A stretch of DNA of 64,000 nucleotides from Bacteroidota bacterium (GCA_022711405.1 JAKLFC010000003.1:1-64000), one strand, 5' to 3'. Shown: positions 47,358-57,328, counted from the first letter of the stretch. Notes: a model not told the origin generated them from the sequence alone. Made by a program: numbers and translations.

Positions 47358-47530
47358 TTGACCATCTGCCTGGGAATTGGTAAAGATAAAGAATTCGGAG
47401 AATAAACTGGATCTAAAAGGATCTTGTTCTCCTCCTACTAAAGTAGTGTTTTTACAATATCCAACTTTAGTCTGAAGGATATCCCCGGAACAGGGATTAT
47501 GTTTGCACCCATACTCTGACTCTCATTGAA

Positions 47531-48430
47531 ATGAAAATCACAGATTTCATCACAAAGCGGACAAACCTTGTCATCGTTCTCTTTGCAATTGCATGGATTC
47601 CCTTTCTCTTTTTATTGTTTTTCTTTTTGATTCCGAATGCCAATCTGTCTTCAGGGCCATATGAAGTAAAGGTCATCAAGGCCAGATGTCCCGAAGAAAT
47701 GAACAAACAATACCGGATTTTAGGGAAAGACTTCACCATTCCATCAAAGACCCGGATCTGGTATCCGTCCGATCCCAACCTCAGGGAGCTTACCACGGTA
47801 ATCATGTTCCCGGCCACACGGATTCAATGTCACGGATTTAAATGGATGGCAAAACAACTTGCCAGTCGCGGATATGTGGTTACGATATGCAAACATAAAA
47901 TAGATGATGGGTGGGTGACTCTTATTCCGGGAATAAGAGAGATCGGTAGATCCGGTGGATCTGTTCAGAAAGAGGATCTTTGTGCGATGAGACGATTTAT
48001 TACCGGATTGACCGGAAGACATGGCCAGCTGGCAGGCCGGCTGGCGCACCATCGGACAGGTATTGTATCAAGGATCGGTTTGAGCGGAATGATCCATAAT
48101 TCCGGCAATGAATCGGTGAGGAAATTAAAGAACGAAGTGTTACTGGCCATGGTTGAAGAAAGCAAGGATGGAATTTTTTTGATATCCGGCGAAGAGTTCA
48201 TCCCTTTTGATCCCGGTCATCAGACTCTAAACCGGAAAACCGGGCTGAAGGGTTATTTCGCCAAATGGATGAACCTGGCCACACGTCACATGGAAACCGT
48301 AGAATTTTTCCCTGTCCGAATGGTCATTAACCTGTCAGGTATGTTCAGGGAAATGAATATGAAGCATTATGTGTACATTCAGGAAGAACTGCTCGCCTAT
48401 TTCACAAGCAAAGATGATTTGTACAGATAG
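47531..48430 (+). CDS. Membrane-anchored protein with partial alpha/beta-hydrolase-like fold
   Basis: 299 residues. One N-terminal helix (NLVIVLFAIAWIPFLFLLFFFL) anchors a domain that resembles alpha/beta hydrolases of the PAF-acetylhydrolase/chlorophyllase type at its start: KTRIWYPSDPNLRELTTVIMFPA and HGFKWMAKQLASRGYVVT. The expected GHSxGG nucleophile loop is not visible (the nearest is SRIGLSGMIHN), and the second half does not match the family. It may be inactive, fused or a divergent family. Upstream 47358-47530 shows no further gene. Confidence 0.5.
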   Translation: MKITDFITKRTNLVIVLFAIAWIPFLFLLFFFLIPNANLSSGPYEVKVIKARCPEEMNKQYRILGKDFTIPSKTRIWYPSDPNLRELTTVIMFPATRIQCHGFKWMAKQLASRGYVVTICKHKIDDGWVTLIPGIREIGRSGGSVQKEDLCAMRRFITGLTGRHGQLAGRLAHHRTGIVSRIGLSGMIHNSGNESVRKLKNEVLLAMVEESKDGIFLISGEEFIPFDPGHQTLNRKTGLKGYFAKWMNLATRHMETVEFFPVRMVINLSGMFREMNMKHYVYIQEELLAYFTSKDDLYR

Positions 48431-48485
48431 GGTGATCTTAATCGGTACGATTGAATAGTAATGTTATACACTAATACATCAAGAT

Positions 48486-48491
48486 AGGAGG
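48486..48491 (+). promoter_or_regulatory. Unusually good Shine-Dalgarno site
   Basis: AGGAGG eight bases before the ATG at 48500. Most genes in this window lack any such site, as usual for Bacteroidota, so this stands out and fixes the start. Confidence 0.65.
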
Positions 48492-48499
48492 AAAATAAA

Positions 48500-49174
48500 A
48501 TGAATCAGGAAGTTATCAATTCTGAGCAGACACTGATCCCTAAGCTGGATTCTGCTTTCCGCCATGGATGGACCACCATGTTAAAATCGTTCCTTGAGCT
48601 TTTTTTGGTTTTGCTGATCCTTATTGCGGTAACGATTCCTTTCTGGCCAATCAGTGCCTTTGAGGAAAACATCCCTGCCGTGGTTATGCTGCAGATCTTT
48701 GCCATGGTGTATGGACTGATGGTCGCAGCGCCGTTTGAATATGGTGCCAAATATATGTACGTTAAAGCGGTGAGGGGTGAAAAACTGGTAATGAAGGATA
48801 TTCTCAGGCCCTTTGATGATTATCTGAATGTCATCCTGGCCAATTTGCTGACAGGGGCCATCGTTATTTTCGGATTTTTTCTCCTTATTATACCCGGGAT
48901 CTTATTTGCTGTCAAACTGAGTTTTGTCCCGTACCTTGTCATGGACAAAAAGCTGGATCCCGTGGAGGCAGTGAAGACGAGCTGGAATATGACGTATGGT
49001 GTCAGCTGGACCATTTTCTGGATGGCCATCGTTTCGTTTTTCATCTACATAGCTGGGCTGATCTGTCTGTTGTTTGGCGTGCTTATTTCGTCGATGTGGG
49101 TAAGTGTATCTTTTGCAGCGCTTTACCATGCCCAGGAAAAGGGTAAGAATCCTGTTTCAGCGGAAGTTGTATGA
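48500..49174 (+). CDS. Hypothetical multi-pass membrane protein (YciC/DUF975-like)
   Basis: 224 residues with about five hydrophobic helices; a long stretch between residues 30 and 80, then LLTGAIVIFGFFLLIIPGIL and IVSFFIYIAGLICLLFGVLI. The sequence IPGILFAVKLSFVPYLVMDK followed by LDPVEAVKTSWNMTYG is typical of the DUF975/YciC and glycerophosphodiesterase-linked membrane domains (xxPGIxxxxxxxxxxxxxxxxxxxxxAxxxS). Function unknown. It is 72 bases upstream of the potassium-uptake pair on the same strand. Confidence 0.65.
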   Translation: MNQEVINSEQTLIPKLDSAFRHGWTTMLKSFLELFLVLLILIAVTIPFWPISAFEENIPAVVMLQIFAMVYGLMVAAPFEYGAKYMYVKAVRGEKLVMKDILRPFDDYLNVILANLLTGAIVIFGFFLLIIPGILFAVKLSFVPYLVMDKKLDPVEAVKTSWNMTYGVSWTIFWMAIVSFFIYIAGLICLLFGVLISSMWVSVSFAALYHAQEKGKNPVSAEVV

Positions 49175-49219
49175 AATAATTTTTTCAGTAAAGCTGGAAT
49201 AATCCGGATGTTTTAGTAT

Positions 49220-49227
49220 TACTTTTG
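49220..49227 (+). promoter_or_regulatory. Candidate -7 box for the potassium-uptake operon
   Basis: TACTTTTG fits TAnnTTTG, 20 bases before the ATG at 49247. No good -33 TTG is seen. Confidence 0.4.
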
Positions 49228-49246
49228 CCATTCATTTTATTGAGCT

Positions 49247-49942
49247 ATGAACAGGCAAAAATTCGCTGTCATCGGGATAGGCCAGTTTGGCAGTGCAATA
49301 GCCCGCGCCCTTTCCAAAAGCGGAGCCGAAGTGATGGCCATTGATATTGAGGGGGATCTGATCGAAACCATTGCGGATGAAGTAGCCTATGCGGTGGCCC
49401 TGGACGCAACCGACAAGAAGGCGCTTCTCTCCCAGGATATCAAGGATTACAATACGGTTGTTGTTGCCATTGGTGGTAATTTTGAACAGGAGTTGCTGTG
49501 CATTGTGACACTGATGGACCTGGGCATTAAAAGGATCATTGCACGGGCACGGGGTGCATCCCAGCACCGGATCCTCATGCAGCTGGGCATCCGGGAGATC
49601 TTCTCTCCGGAGGACGAGGTGGGTATCATTGTCGCCGAGCGGCTCCTGAATCCCAATCTGGTATCCTATCTTCAGTTGCCTGATGACTACCGGATCGCTG
49701 AACTGATCGCCCCAAAACGATGTGTGGGAAGGACACTGGATGATGTGGACCTGCGTGACCGCTACCGGCTGAGCCTGGTGACCATCAAGAAGGAAACGAT
49801 CGTAAAGGTGGATGATGAACCGGTGGTGGAGCAGCATATCGCCGGGGTACCGGATTCGAAGACCGTGATCGATGAGAAGGATTACCTGGTGGTTTTCGGA
49901 AAAAACAAGGATATCGACCGTTTCATCGAGATCAATGACTGA
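49247..49942 (+). CDS. Trk/Ktr potassium-uptake regulatory subunit
   Basis: 231 residues. RCK_N domain with VIGIGQFGSAIARALSKSGA (GxGxxG nucleotide site) and ending Asp of VMAIDIEG; the family strand VVVAIGGNFEQELL; then RCK_C (about residues 145-228) starting RIAELIAPKRCVGRTLDDVDL. KtrA-size (one RCK pair) rather than the double-length TrkA. It gates the membrane subunit encoded 27 bases downstream, in response to ATP/ADP or NAD(H) and c-di-AMP in relatives. Cytoplasmic. Confidence 0.9.
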   Translation: MNRQKFAVIGIGQFGSAIARALSKSGAEVMAIDIEGDLIETIADEVAYAVALDATDKKALLSQDIKDYNTVVVAIGGNFEQELLCIVTLMDLGIKRIIARARGASQHRILMQLGIREIFSPEDEVGIIVAERLLNPNLVSYLQLPDDYRIAELIAPKRCVGRTLDDVDLRDRYRLSLVTIKKETIVKVDDEPVVEQHIAGVPDSKTVIDEKDYLVVFGKNKDIDRFIEIND

Positions 49943-49968
49943 TAGGATGTACGCTATCCATCCCCATC

Positions 49969-51777
49969 ATGGACAGAACCACAATCAATAAGATCCGGGA
50001 ACGGATCAATGTCCGCCTTTTTACTCATAAGAATCTTGTCCTTCGTGTGTTGCGAATCGCCTCACTCCTGGTATCACTGGTCACCATTGCCAGCATCATC
50101 TATTATTACGGATTTCCCAAGACCCTTGATTCGACGTCCGTGGTGAGTGCGATCATTGCCATCAGCATTGGTTTTTACATCCTTAAGTTCCTGGCGCATA
50201 TCTTTTATGATTTCCATCCCGGCAGGTACATCCGCGATAACCTCACTGAAGCGCTGATCCTGTTGTTTATCCTTCTGTCGGCCATCATCTACCAGATATT
50301 CAATATTGCGATCATCAAGTTTGTGAGTGACACGCTGGGTTTCGACATCCGTCCCTATGCCCTTCTGTTTGTTCAGCTTTATTTTTTCATCATTGTGGGA
50401 TTTGAATCGGGTAAGGCCAGCCACAAGCTTCGTCTCTTTGAGCTTGGCCCTTCTGCCCTGATGACCCTCTCGTTCATTATCCTGATCTCTGCCGGAACAT
50501 TGTTGTTATGGCTGCCTGAAATGACCCATTCGGGCATCCGCTTCATCGACGCCCTGTTCACCTCCACCAGCGCCAGCTGTGTGACTGGGCTGACCACCGT
50601 TGATACGGCGACCCATTTCACACTGAAAGGACAGATCATCATCATGATCCTCATACAGCTGGGAGGAATCAACATTGTATCCTTTGCCACCTTTTTTTCT
50701 ACTTTTTACCGCTCCGACAGCGTCAAGTACCAGTCGATCCTTAAGGATTTCCTGAGTACAGGAAGACTTTCCGATACCCGTGCACTGCTGAGACGAATCG
50801 TCTATTTCAGCATCATCATTGAGTTGCTGGGAACGCTCTTTATTTTCTTCAGCTGGCATGATCAGGTGATCTTTACCCATCCGGCCAAGCAGTTTTTCTT
50901 TTCCATGTTCCACAGCATTTCAGCTTTCAATAATGCAGGTTTTTCTCTGTTCTCGGCCAACTTGATGGAGCGATGGGTATCAGAGTCCTATAACGTGCAT
51001 ATCTGGATCGCCATTTTAATTTTTCTTGGTGGCATCGGCTTTGCCACCCTGGAAGAGTTATTCAACCTGTTCACAAGCTGGAAGAAGCTGCGCAGGCCCT
51101 GGAAATACCTTTCCATTCAATCACGTCTGGTCCTGAAAACCTCACTCCTGCTGATCGTGATCGGAACACTAGTCTTCATCTATGCCGAGCATGAAAATAC
51201 ATTGTCAGGACTGAGTCCAAAAGGATTTATAGTCACCAGTATCTTTCAGTCTGTGACCTCACGCACCGCGGGATTCAATACAGTGGATTTTGCGGCAGTC
51301 ACTCAACCCGTCCTGATATTTTTTATTTTTCTGATGTATGTGGGTGCATCTCCGGGAGGGACAGGAGGCGGTATCAAGACCACCACGTTCTCTATCATCC
51401 TTAAAACTGCCTATGCAACCATCAGGGGCAAAAGGAATGTGGAGACCCACCATCATACCATTGCCTTTTCGCTGATCGATAAGGCATATGCGATCGCTCT
51501 TTTTGCCCTGTTCCTGATTTTCACCTCCGTATTCCTTCTGGCCTTCACCGAACCGGATGTGAGATTCCTGCACCTGATCTTTGAAGAGGTGTCGGCTTTT
51601 GGTACTGTCGGGCTTTCCACAGGCATCACCCCCTTGCTGTCCGATGCCGGGAAGACCATCATCATCATCAGCATGTTCATCGGAAGGATCGGTCCGCTAA
51701 CGCTGGCTCTTTTCCTCAGCCGACCCATCATTTCCACGCATTACCGGTACCCTGAGATCCATGTGTTGGTGGGGTAG
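49969..51777 (+). CDS. Trk/Ktr potassium-uptake membrane subunit
   Basis: 602 residues. Four pore-loop repeats are visible with selectivity glycine positions: STSASCVTGLTTVDTA, SAFNNAGFSLFSANL, SRTAGFNTVDFAAV and SAFGTVGLSTGITPL; each is flanked by two helices. The N-terminus adds about three further helices, so it is longer than KtrB. The ending GRIGPLTLALFLSRP is the family closing motif. It forms a dimeric potassium channel-like transporter with the RCK protein upstream. A purine microsatellite starts at its stop codon. Confidence 0.92.
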   Translation: MDRTTINKIRERINVRLFTHKNLVLRVLRIASLLVSLVTIASIIYYYGFPKTLDSTSVVSAIIAISIGFYILKFLAHIFYDFHPGRYIRDNLTEALILLFILLSAIIYQIFNIAIIKFVSDTLGFDIRPYALLFVQLYFFIIVGFESGKASHKLRLFELGPSALMTLSFIILISAGTLLLWLPEMTHSGIRFIDALFTSTSASCVTGLTTVDTATHFTLKGQIIIMILIQLGGINIVSFATFFSTFYRSDSVKYQSILKDFLSTGRLSDTRALLRRIVYFSIIIELLGTLFIFFSWHDQVIFTHPAKQFFFSMFHSISAFNNAGFSLFSANLMERWVSESYNVHIWIAILIFLGGIGFATLEELFNLFTSWKKLRRPWKYLSIQSRLVLKTSLLLIVIGTLVFIYAEHENTLSGLSPKGFIVTSIFQSVTSRTAGFNTVDFAAVTQPVLIFFIFLMYVGASPGGTGGGIKTTTFSIILKTAYATIRGKRNVETHHHTIAFSLIDKAYAIALFALFLIFTSVFLLAFTEPDVRFLHLIFEEVSAFGTVGLSTGITPLLSDAGKTIIIISMFIGRIGPLTLALFLSRPIISTHYRYPEIHVLVG

Positions 51778-51846
51778 GAGAGAGGAGAGAGGAGAGAGGA
51801 GAGAGGAGAGAGGAGAAAGGAGAGAGGAGAGAGGAGAAAGGAGAGA
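51775..51846 (+). repeat. Purine-rich microsatellite (GAGAGGAGA)n
   Basis: About 70 bases of 7- to 9-base units GAGAGGA and GGAGAAAG from the stop of the potassium-channel gene to the end of the next convergent gene. Matches the array within 43561-43602. Confidence 0.9.
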
Positions 51847-51849
51847 TAA

Positions 51850-52467
51850 TTATTTAAGGTATTTCCAGTTGCGGGGTTTACCTTCGATAAGCCAGTCAAT
51901 GGCAGTAGCCAGCCGTTTCCTGCGGGTTTCTTCTGTTTTGGCATCCCTGATCCACTCCACATATTCCTTTTTACCGGAATAGGAGAATCGGTTGAAGGTA
52001 TCCAACGCGTCAGGATGATTTTCCAGCTCCTTTTGAAAGTAATCCGGTATCTCCAGTTCTTTCGAAGCGGTTTCAGGTTCCTTTTTCGTCAGTTTAACCC
52101 CTTGTTCGATCAGTACCATTGCATCCTTAAGGTAACCGATCAGGATGTCATCCGGGGGCAAATCCTCCAGGCAGGTTATCCTCCCAAGATGGCCCATGGC
52201 CGGACGGCCGGCACCTGTGGTGAGTATGCCGTGCGGATCCTGCATCTGTGACGCAAGCCATATGGTAAAGGCGCAGTGCTGCTTAAAGGAAGCCATACTG
52301 CACAGAATAGTATTCCTGAACTCAAAATGCGGAAAACTCCATTTTATGGTCTCCCTGACCTCCGGACATGCATCATGTACAACAGACCGGAGGTGTGACA
52401 GGATGGGCACCGCAAAATCAGCTGATTTCACTATGTATGTATCCACTCGGTTATCTTTTATTGCCAT
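51850..52467 (-). CDS. YdeI/OmpD-associated family protein
   Basis: 205 residues from the ATG at 52467 (MAIKDNRVDTYIVKSADFAV); the frame continues upstream but without similarity. An N-terminal DUF1801-like domain (ILSHLRSVVHDACPEVRETIKWSFPHFEF and SFKQHCAFTIWLASQM) is joined to a C-terminal bacteriocin-protection/YdeI domain (IPDYFQKELENHPDALDTFN, YVEWIRDAKTEETRRKRLAT). Members have been linked to resistance against cationic peptides; the biochemical role is unknown. Cytoplasmic, single gene. Confidence 0.82.
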   Translation of the reverse strand: MAIKDNRVDTYIVKSADFAVPILSHLRSVVHDACPEVRETIKWSFPHFEFRNTILCSMASFKQHCAFTIWLASQMQDPHGILTTGAGRPAMGHLGRITCLEDLPPDDILIGYLKDAMVLIEQGVKLTKKEPETASKELEIPDYFQKELENHPDALDTFNRFSYSGKKEYVEWIRDAKTEETRRKRLATAIDWLIEGKPRNWKYLK

Positions 52468-52633
52468 GGCTGAATTTATTTTAGGGATGATTGCTGCACT
52501 AAATTCAAAATTATAACATTTCTGCCTTTGGAATATACGGTAAACTGACGTATTTTCGTTTTTCCGATGCATCTAAATTACCTGCAATAGACTACGAATA
52601 ACCATGAATGACCATCTATAACCACAAATATCC

Positions 52634-53662
52634 ATGAATTTCAAAAATATCCTTCCCATCGTGCTATGGATCCTGTCCGCCTGCTCAAATCCCCATCGCG
52701 AAAAAGAGTCCAGTGTCTTCCCGGACCTGCAGGGCGTCTACCTGGGCCAGAAACTGCCGGGGGATACGGTCATGATGTTTGCTCCCGGTATCATCAGCAC
52801 CGGGATGGAAGAACGGGACGCTGCGTTTGTAAATAATGGCAGGGAATTCTTTTTCACCCGAATCATCGATTCTGTATATACTATCTTTCACTCGGAGGAG
52901 TACGATGGCAGGTGGACCGACCCTGAAGTGGCTTCTTTTTCAGGCAGATATGATGATGCTGAGCCCATTTTCTCCACCTATGGGCATGGACTTTATTTTA
53001 TCTCCAATCGGCCTGCTGAGGGTAAACCATTCGATAAAAAGGATTTCGATATCTGGTATACCTACAAGACACTGGAAGGATGGGTTGAACCACAACCTCT
53101 CGGAGCCCCGGTCAATACCTCTCAGATGGAATTCTTTCCATCGGTGACCCACGATGGTACCCTGTATTTTGGAAGAAGTGATGAGCCAAACGACCGGAGC
53201 GATATTTACCGGTCCAGAAGAGACGAAGGAAAGTTTACTGAACCGGAGAAACTCCCGGAAATCATCAATGCTGCCGAAAATCCATTCAATGCCTGCATAG
53301 CTCCCGACGAGAGTTATCTGATCTTTTGTGCATACCGTAGCGGTTCATCCTTTGGCAAGAGTGATTATTACATCAGTTTCCGTGATGAGGACGACAACTG
53401 GAGCGCACCGGTCAATCTTGGGGAGGGGATCAACACCTCAGGTGATGAGTATTCGCCTCACATCACGCCCGGCGGTAAGTATTTCTTCTTTTGCACCAAC
53501 GGCAATCCCCGGCAGTTCACGGATCCCCTGGAACTGATCGATGCCGGTGTCCGGACATATGCTAACGCCGGTTCTTTCCAGGGAAGAGGCATTCCGCTTA
53601 ACGGCAGCAGCGATATCTACTGGATAGAAACCCACACACTTATCAGGAAGCTAAAGAAGTAA
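52634..53662 (+). CDS. PD40/TolB-like propeller lipoprotein
   Basis: 342 residues. Lipobox WILSAC (Cys about residue 16). A six-bladed propeller of PD40 repeats: DAAFVNNGREFFFTRI, AEPIFSTYGHGLYFISNRP, EFFPSVTHDGTLYFGR, NACIAPDESYLIFCAYRSG, YSPHITPGGKYFFFCTN, each with the D/G-x-x-L/I-Y/F-F pattern. It lies in the periplasm or on the surface. Related lipoproteins are often coupled to an OmpA-like or peptidoglycan-binding domain, which is not present here. Confidence 0.75.
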   Translation: MNFKNILPIVLWILSACSNPHREKESSVFPDLQGVYLGQKLPGDTVMMFAPGIISTGMEERDAAFVNNGREFFFTRIIDSVYTIFHSEEYDGRWTDPEVASFSGRYDDAEPIFSTYGHGLYFISNRPAEGKPFDKKDFDIWYTYKTLEGWVEPQPLGAPVNTSQMEFFPSVTHDGTLYFGRSDEPNDRSDIYRSRRDEGKFTEPEKLPEIINAAENPFNACIAPDESYLIFCAYRSGSSFGKSDYYISFRDEDDNWSAPVNLGEGINTSGDEYSPHITPGGKYFFFCTNGNPRQFTDPLELIDAGVRTYANAGSFQGRGIPLNGSSDIYWIETHTLIRKLKK

Positions 53663-53763
53663 ACACGGTTTTACGGTTCCTGCCGTTTTGTCATTCCTGT
53701 TGGTTTGGCCTGTGGATTGATCCTTTCGATCCCTCTTTTTACCTTATTTCATTCATTTGTCTT

Positions 53764-54693
53764 ATGGACGAGTTTTCACGGATCATTATCCATTCCATAG
53801 AAAAAGTAAAGAATTCGGTTGTCAGGATCGACGTGTTCAGGAAGAGGGGAAACCGCACCGAGCATGCCGGAACAGGTTCCGGCTTTGTGTTTTCCAGTGA
53901 TGGCCTTACCTTTACCAACAGCCACGTCATATCGGTTGGCGACGTATTAAGGGTTACTCTTCTTGACGGGACCGTGGTGAATGCAGAGCTCACCGGCAAG
54001 GATCCGGATACCGATATTGCCATTATCAAGCTTCTTGACGGAGGTTTTTCAGTGGCGGAGCTCGGTGATTCGGATGAACTTCAGATAGGACAGTTTCTCG
54101 TAGCCATTGGCAATCCGCTGGGGTATCAGCATTCGGTTTCGACGGGTGTGCTGAGCGGTGTGGGACGTACGCTGCGAACGGCCAGCGGCAGACCCATTGA
54201 CAATGTCCTCCAGACCGACGCACCCCTGAATCCGGGCAGTTCGGGAGGACCACTGATCAACACCGATGGCCGGGTGATCGGCATCAATACCGCCATCATA
54301 CAGGGCTCCCAGGGACTGAGCTTTGCCATTGCTATCAATACGGCCAAGGAAGTGGCCGAGCATCTGATCCGGGAGGGAAAGGTCAGAAAGGCCTATCTGG
54401 GTATCCTGATCCAGGAGATAGAGCTTCACCCCCGCACGATCAGCTTTCACAAACTCGTTTCGTCGAAGGGGCTCCTCATTACAGGAGTGGATTCCCCCTC
54501 TCCGGCAGCCATGGCCAATCTTCAGAAAGGGGATATTCTCATCGAGCTGGACGGGAATCCCATCACCACGTCCTCTTCCCTTTTCAGGCTTTTAACCGGT
54601 GATATGATTTTAAAGCCTATCCTTGTAAAAGTCATACGGCAAGGCTCCATTGCAGAAATGAGTATCCTCCCTCAAGAAAAGAAAGCGGCCTGA
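53764..54693 (+). CDS. HtrA/DegP-like serine protease without a signal peptide
   Basis: 309 residues. The trypsin-like triad is intact: H54 (TFTNSHVIS), D84 (DPDTDIAIIKL) and S160 (LNPGSSGGPLI). A single C-terminal PDZ domain (residues about 210-300) starts RKAYLGILIQEIELHPR. The start has no signal or membrane helix (MDEFSRIIIHSIEKVKNSV), unlike periplasmic DegP/DegS, so it may act in the cytoplasm. It begins an apparent run of genes to EF-G; a -7 box at 54723 suggests that the next gene has its own promoter. Confidence 0.87.
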   Translation: MDEFSRIIIHSIEKVKNSVVRIDVFRKRGNRTEHAGTGSGFVFSSDGLTFTNSHVISVGDVLRVTLLDGTVVNAELTGKDPDTDIAIIKLLDGGFSVAELGDSDELQIGQFLVAIGNPLGYQHSVSTGVLSGVGRTLRTASGRPIDNVLQTDAPLNPGSSGGPLINTDGRVIGINTAIIQGSQGLSFAIAINTAKEVAEHLIREGKVRKAYLGILIQEIELHPRTISFHKLVSSKGLLITGVDSPSPAAMANLQKGDILIELDGNPITTSSSLFRLLTGDMILKPILVKVIRQGSIAEMSILPQEKKAA

Positions 54694-54722
54694 GAGACAA
54701 GGCTCTGAATCAGAAAAAATGC

Positions 54723-54730
54723 TAATTTTG
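54723..54730 (+). promoter_or_regulatory. Candidate -7 box for the DUF486 gene
   Basis: TAATTTTG matches TAnnTTTG, 22 bases before the ATG at 54752; no convincing -33. Confidence 0.4.
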
Positions 54731-54751
54731 CGCCCACTTTTACAGGCGCAT

Positions 54752-55120
54752 ATGAAATCAGCATATACCATTGGACTTCTTCTGTTATCCAATACCTTCA
54801 TGACCCTTGCCTGGTATGGTCACCTGAAGTTCAAGGATATGAAGGGATTCAGCTCACTACCCCTGCTGGCGGTGATCCTCATCAGCTGGGGAATAGCCCT
54901 GTTTGAATATTTCTTCCAGGTTCCTGCCAACCGGTTTGGATACAAAGGAAATGGAGGCCCTTTCTCACTGGTCGAGTTGAAGGTCATCCAGGAGGTGATC
55001 ACACTGGTCGTATTTATGCTCTTTACACTGATGGTCTTTCGGAACGAGACGTTCCGCATCAATCATCTTATAGGATTTGTTTTCATCATACTGGCAGTGT
55101 ATTTTGTATTCAAGAAATAA
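54752..55120 (+). CDS. DUF486-family small membrane protein
   Basis: 122 residues from the ATG at 54752. Four hydrophobic segments and the DUF486 blocks MTLAWYGHLKF, ISWGIALFEYFFQVPANR (with GIALFEYxxQVPANRxGY being diagnostic), FSLVELKVIQEVITLVVF and IGFVFIILAVYFVF. Related to the small drug/metabolite transporters, but the substrate is unknown. It lies 33 bases upstream of the EF-G gene. Confidence 0.88.
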   Translation: MKSAYTIGLLLLSNTFMTLAWYGHLKFKDMKGFSSLPLLAVILISWGIALFEYFFQVPANRFGYKGNGGPFSLVELKVIQEVITLVVFMLFTLMVFRNETFRINHLIGFVFIILAVYFVFKK

Positions 55121-55153
55121 CTGCTTTTCAGCTACTTACAGTAAAAAGAGATC

Positions 55154-57229
55154 ATGCTTTTCAACAGTCTTAGAAACATTGGCATTGCGGCCCACATTGA
55201 CGCAGGGAAGACCACTGTCACGGAACGGATACTGTTTTACACCGGTACCACACGGAAGATGGGGGAGGTACACGACGGGCAGGCAACCATGGATTTCATG
55301 AAGCAGGAGCAGGAACGGGGAATCACCATTGCATCGGCAGCCATCACCTGCTCATGGAAAGGTTCCCAGATCAATCTGATCGACACCCCTGGCCATGTGG
55401 ATTTTACGATCGAGGTGGAACGCTCCCTGCGGGTCATCGACGGACTGGTTGCCGTGTTTTGTGCGGTCAGCGGTGTAGAACCCCAGAGCGAAACCGTCTG
55501 GCACCAGGCCGACCGTTACAAGGTTCCACGGATAGCCTTCATCAACAAAATGGACCGTACCGGTGCCGATTTCAGCGAGGCAGTGGCCATGATGAACCGG
55601 TACCTGGATGCCAATGCCGTCCCCTTTCAGTTGCCCATCGGTTCAGAGGAAGACTTTGCCGGTATCATTGACGTGATTGATCAGCAGGCTTTTATTTTTG
55701 ATGGCAATGAATGGACGCTGGCCGCCATCCCGGAGGACTACAGGGAAAATGCCCTGGCGGCCCGATCCCATCTGATCGAAAAGATTTCGGAGTTTGATGA
55801 TACCATCCTGGAACTCTTCCTTGAAGATAAAGAAGTCGGGGCTGACCTCATCAGGAGAGTGGCTCGTCAGGCCACGCTGAAAATGATGCTGACACCCGTT
55901 TTTTGCGGAGCAGCCTACAAGAATAAAGGGATACCTCAATTGCTGGATGCAGTGATCGATTATCTGCCCTCACCCCTCGATGTGGGCGCCGTGGTTGGGG
56001 CAGACACTGATGATGCGGAAAAGCTGCACACCCGGTGTCCTTCTGCCAAATCGCCCTTTGCAGCACTGGCCTTTAAGCTGATCCATGATCCTTTCGTGGG
56101 TCAGCAGACCTTCATCCGGATCTATTCGGGGCACCTTTCCAGCGGAATGGCCGTGATGAACTCCACCAGGGGCAAACAGGAACGTATTGGCCGTATCCTG
56201 CGCATTCATGCCAAGGACAGGGAAGAGATCAGCGAGGCAGGCCCCGGAGAAATCGTGGCGCTGATCGGAATGAAATTCACCAAGACGGGCGACACCCTAT
56301 GCGATCCTGAGCAGCCCCTTCTGCTGGAATCCATCCAGGTGCCCCTGGCCGTGGTGGAACTTAAGATCACACCCGCCAAACGCGCCGATCAGGGAAAACT
56401 TGGGGAGGCCCTGAATAAGCTGACCAATGAGGATCCATCCTTTCATGTACGATACAACGATGAAACGGAAGAGACCGTCATCGCCGGGATGGGCGAGCTT
56501 CACCTGGAGATCATTGTCGACAGGCTGCTGCACGAACATAAGGTGGAAGTGAACGTGGGAGAGCCTTCCGTAGCGTATCGCGAAACCATCACAGGAGAGG
56601 TGGAGGCTGAGTACCGTCATGTCAAGCAGACGGGAGGAAAAGGGCAGTTCGCCCAGACTCTATTCCGTATAGAGCCCAACGAAGGTCATGGCTATGAGTT
56701 CGTCGACAAGATCAAGGGAGGCGCCATTCCCCTCGAATTCATACCTTCAGTCGACAAAGGGATCCGGAAGACGATAGCCGACGGCATCCTGACAGGATTC
56801 CCCATCGTTGATGTCAAAATTGTCCTTCTTGATGGGAAGTACCACCCTGTCGACTCATCAGATCTCGCCTTCCAGACCTGTGCTTCCATCTGTTTCAGGC
56901 AAGGATTCCTGAAAGCAGGCCCCATTCTTCTAGAACCGGTTATGAAGGTGGAGATCAACACTCCCGATGAGAATATTGGTGAGATCGTGGGAAACCTCAA
57001 CCGGAGAAGGGGCAGGGTGGAATCCATGCGGCGCTTCAGGAAAGGCTCACAAAAACTGGTAGCCATTGTACCCCTGAGCGAGATGTTCGGGTATGCCAAT
57101 CAGCTGAGAAACCTTTCGAGTGGCAGAGCCAGCTTTTCGATGGATTTTTACAGGTACATGCCTGTCTCAAAAACCCTTCAGGAAGAGATCATAAAAAAGC
57201 TGAAGGAGAAGAAAGATGGTCAATCGTAA
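55154..57229 (+). CDS. fusA: Elongation factor G paralogue
   Basis: 691 residues, with all five EF-G domains. GTPase motifs are intact: [14 protein letters not shown] (G1), RGITIASAA (G2), DTPGHVDFT with the catalytic His (G3), [10 protein letters not shown] (G4). Domain IV ([20 protein letters not shown]) and domain V ([12 protein letters not shown]...[19 protein letters not shown]) follow. The usual rpsL-rpsG-fusA setting is missing, so this may be a second EF-G, as in Bacteroides, which keep a paralogue used in starvation; unlike that one its GTPase motifs look normal. It translocates tRNA on the ribosome or helps recycle it. Confidence 0.85.
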   Translation: MLFNSLRNIGIAAHIDAGKTTVTERILFYTGTTRKMGEVHDGQATMDFMKQEQERGITIASAAITCSWKGSQINLIDTPGHVDFTIEVERSLRVIDGLVAVFCAVSGVEPQSETVWHQADRYKVPRIAFINKMDRTGADFSEAVAMMNRYLDANAVPFQLPIGSEEDFAGIIDVIDQQAFIFDGNEWTLAAIPEDYRENALAARSHLIEKISEFDDTILELFLEDKEVGADLIRRVARQATLKMMLTPVFCGAAYKNKGIPQLLDAVIDYLPSPLDVGAVVGADTDDAEKLHTRCPSAKSPFAALAFKLIHDPFVGQQTFIRIYSGHLSSGMAVMNSTRGKQERIGRILRIHAKDREEISEAGPGEIVALIGMKFTKTGDTLCDPEQPLLLESIQVPLAVVELKITPAKRADQGKLGEALNKLTNEDPSFHVRYNDETEETVIAGMGELHLEIIVDRLLHEHKVEVNVGEPSVAYRETITGEVEAEYRHVKQTGGKGQFAQTLFRIEPNEGHGYEFVDKIKGGAIPLEFIPSVDKGIRKTIADGILTGFPIVDVKIVLLDGKYHPVDSSDLAFQTCASICFRQGFLKAGPILLEPVMKVEINTPDENIGEIVGNLNRRRGRVESMRRFRKGSQKLVAIVPLSEMFGYANQLRNLSSGRASFSMDFYRYMPVSKTLQEEIIKKLKEKKDGQS

Positions 57230-57328
57230 GCATTCATGGTCATTCATTGTTATTCCTGGTTATTTATTGTTATTTTTGACATTAATAATTCTCTATAATC
57301 ACTTAGTGACGACAGTACCGTGGGAAAA

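Noticed and set aside
51775..51846. CRISPR array
   Set aside because: Direct units of 7-9 bases with no unique spacers; a purine microsatellite.
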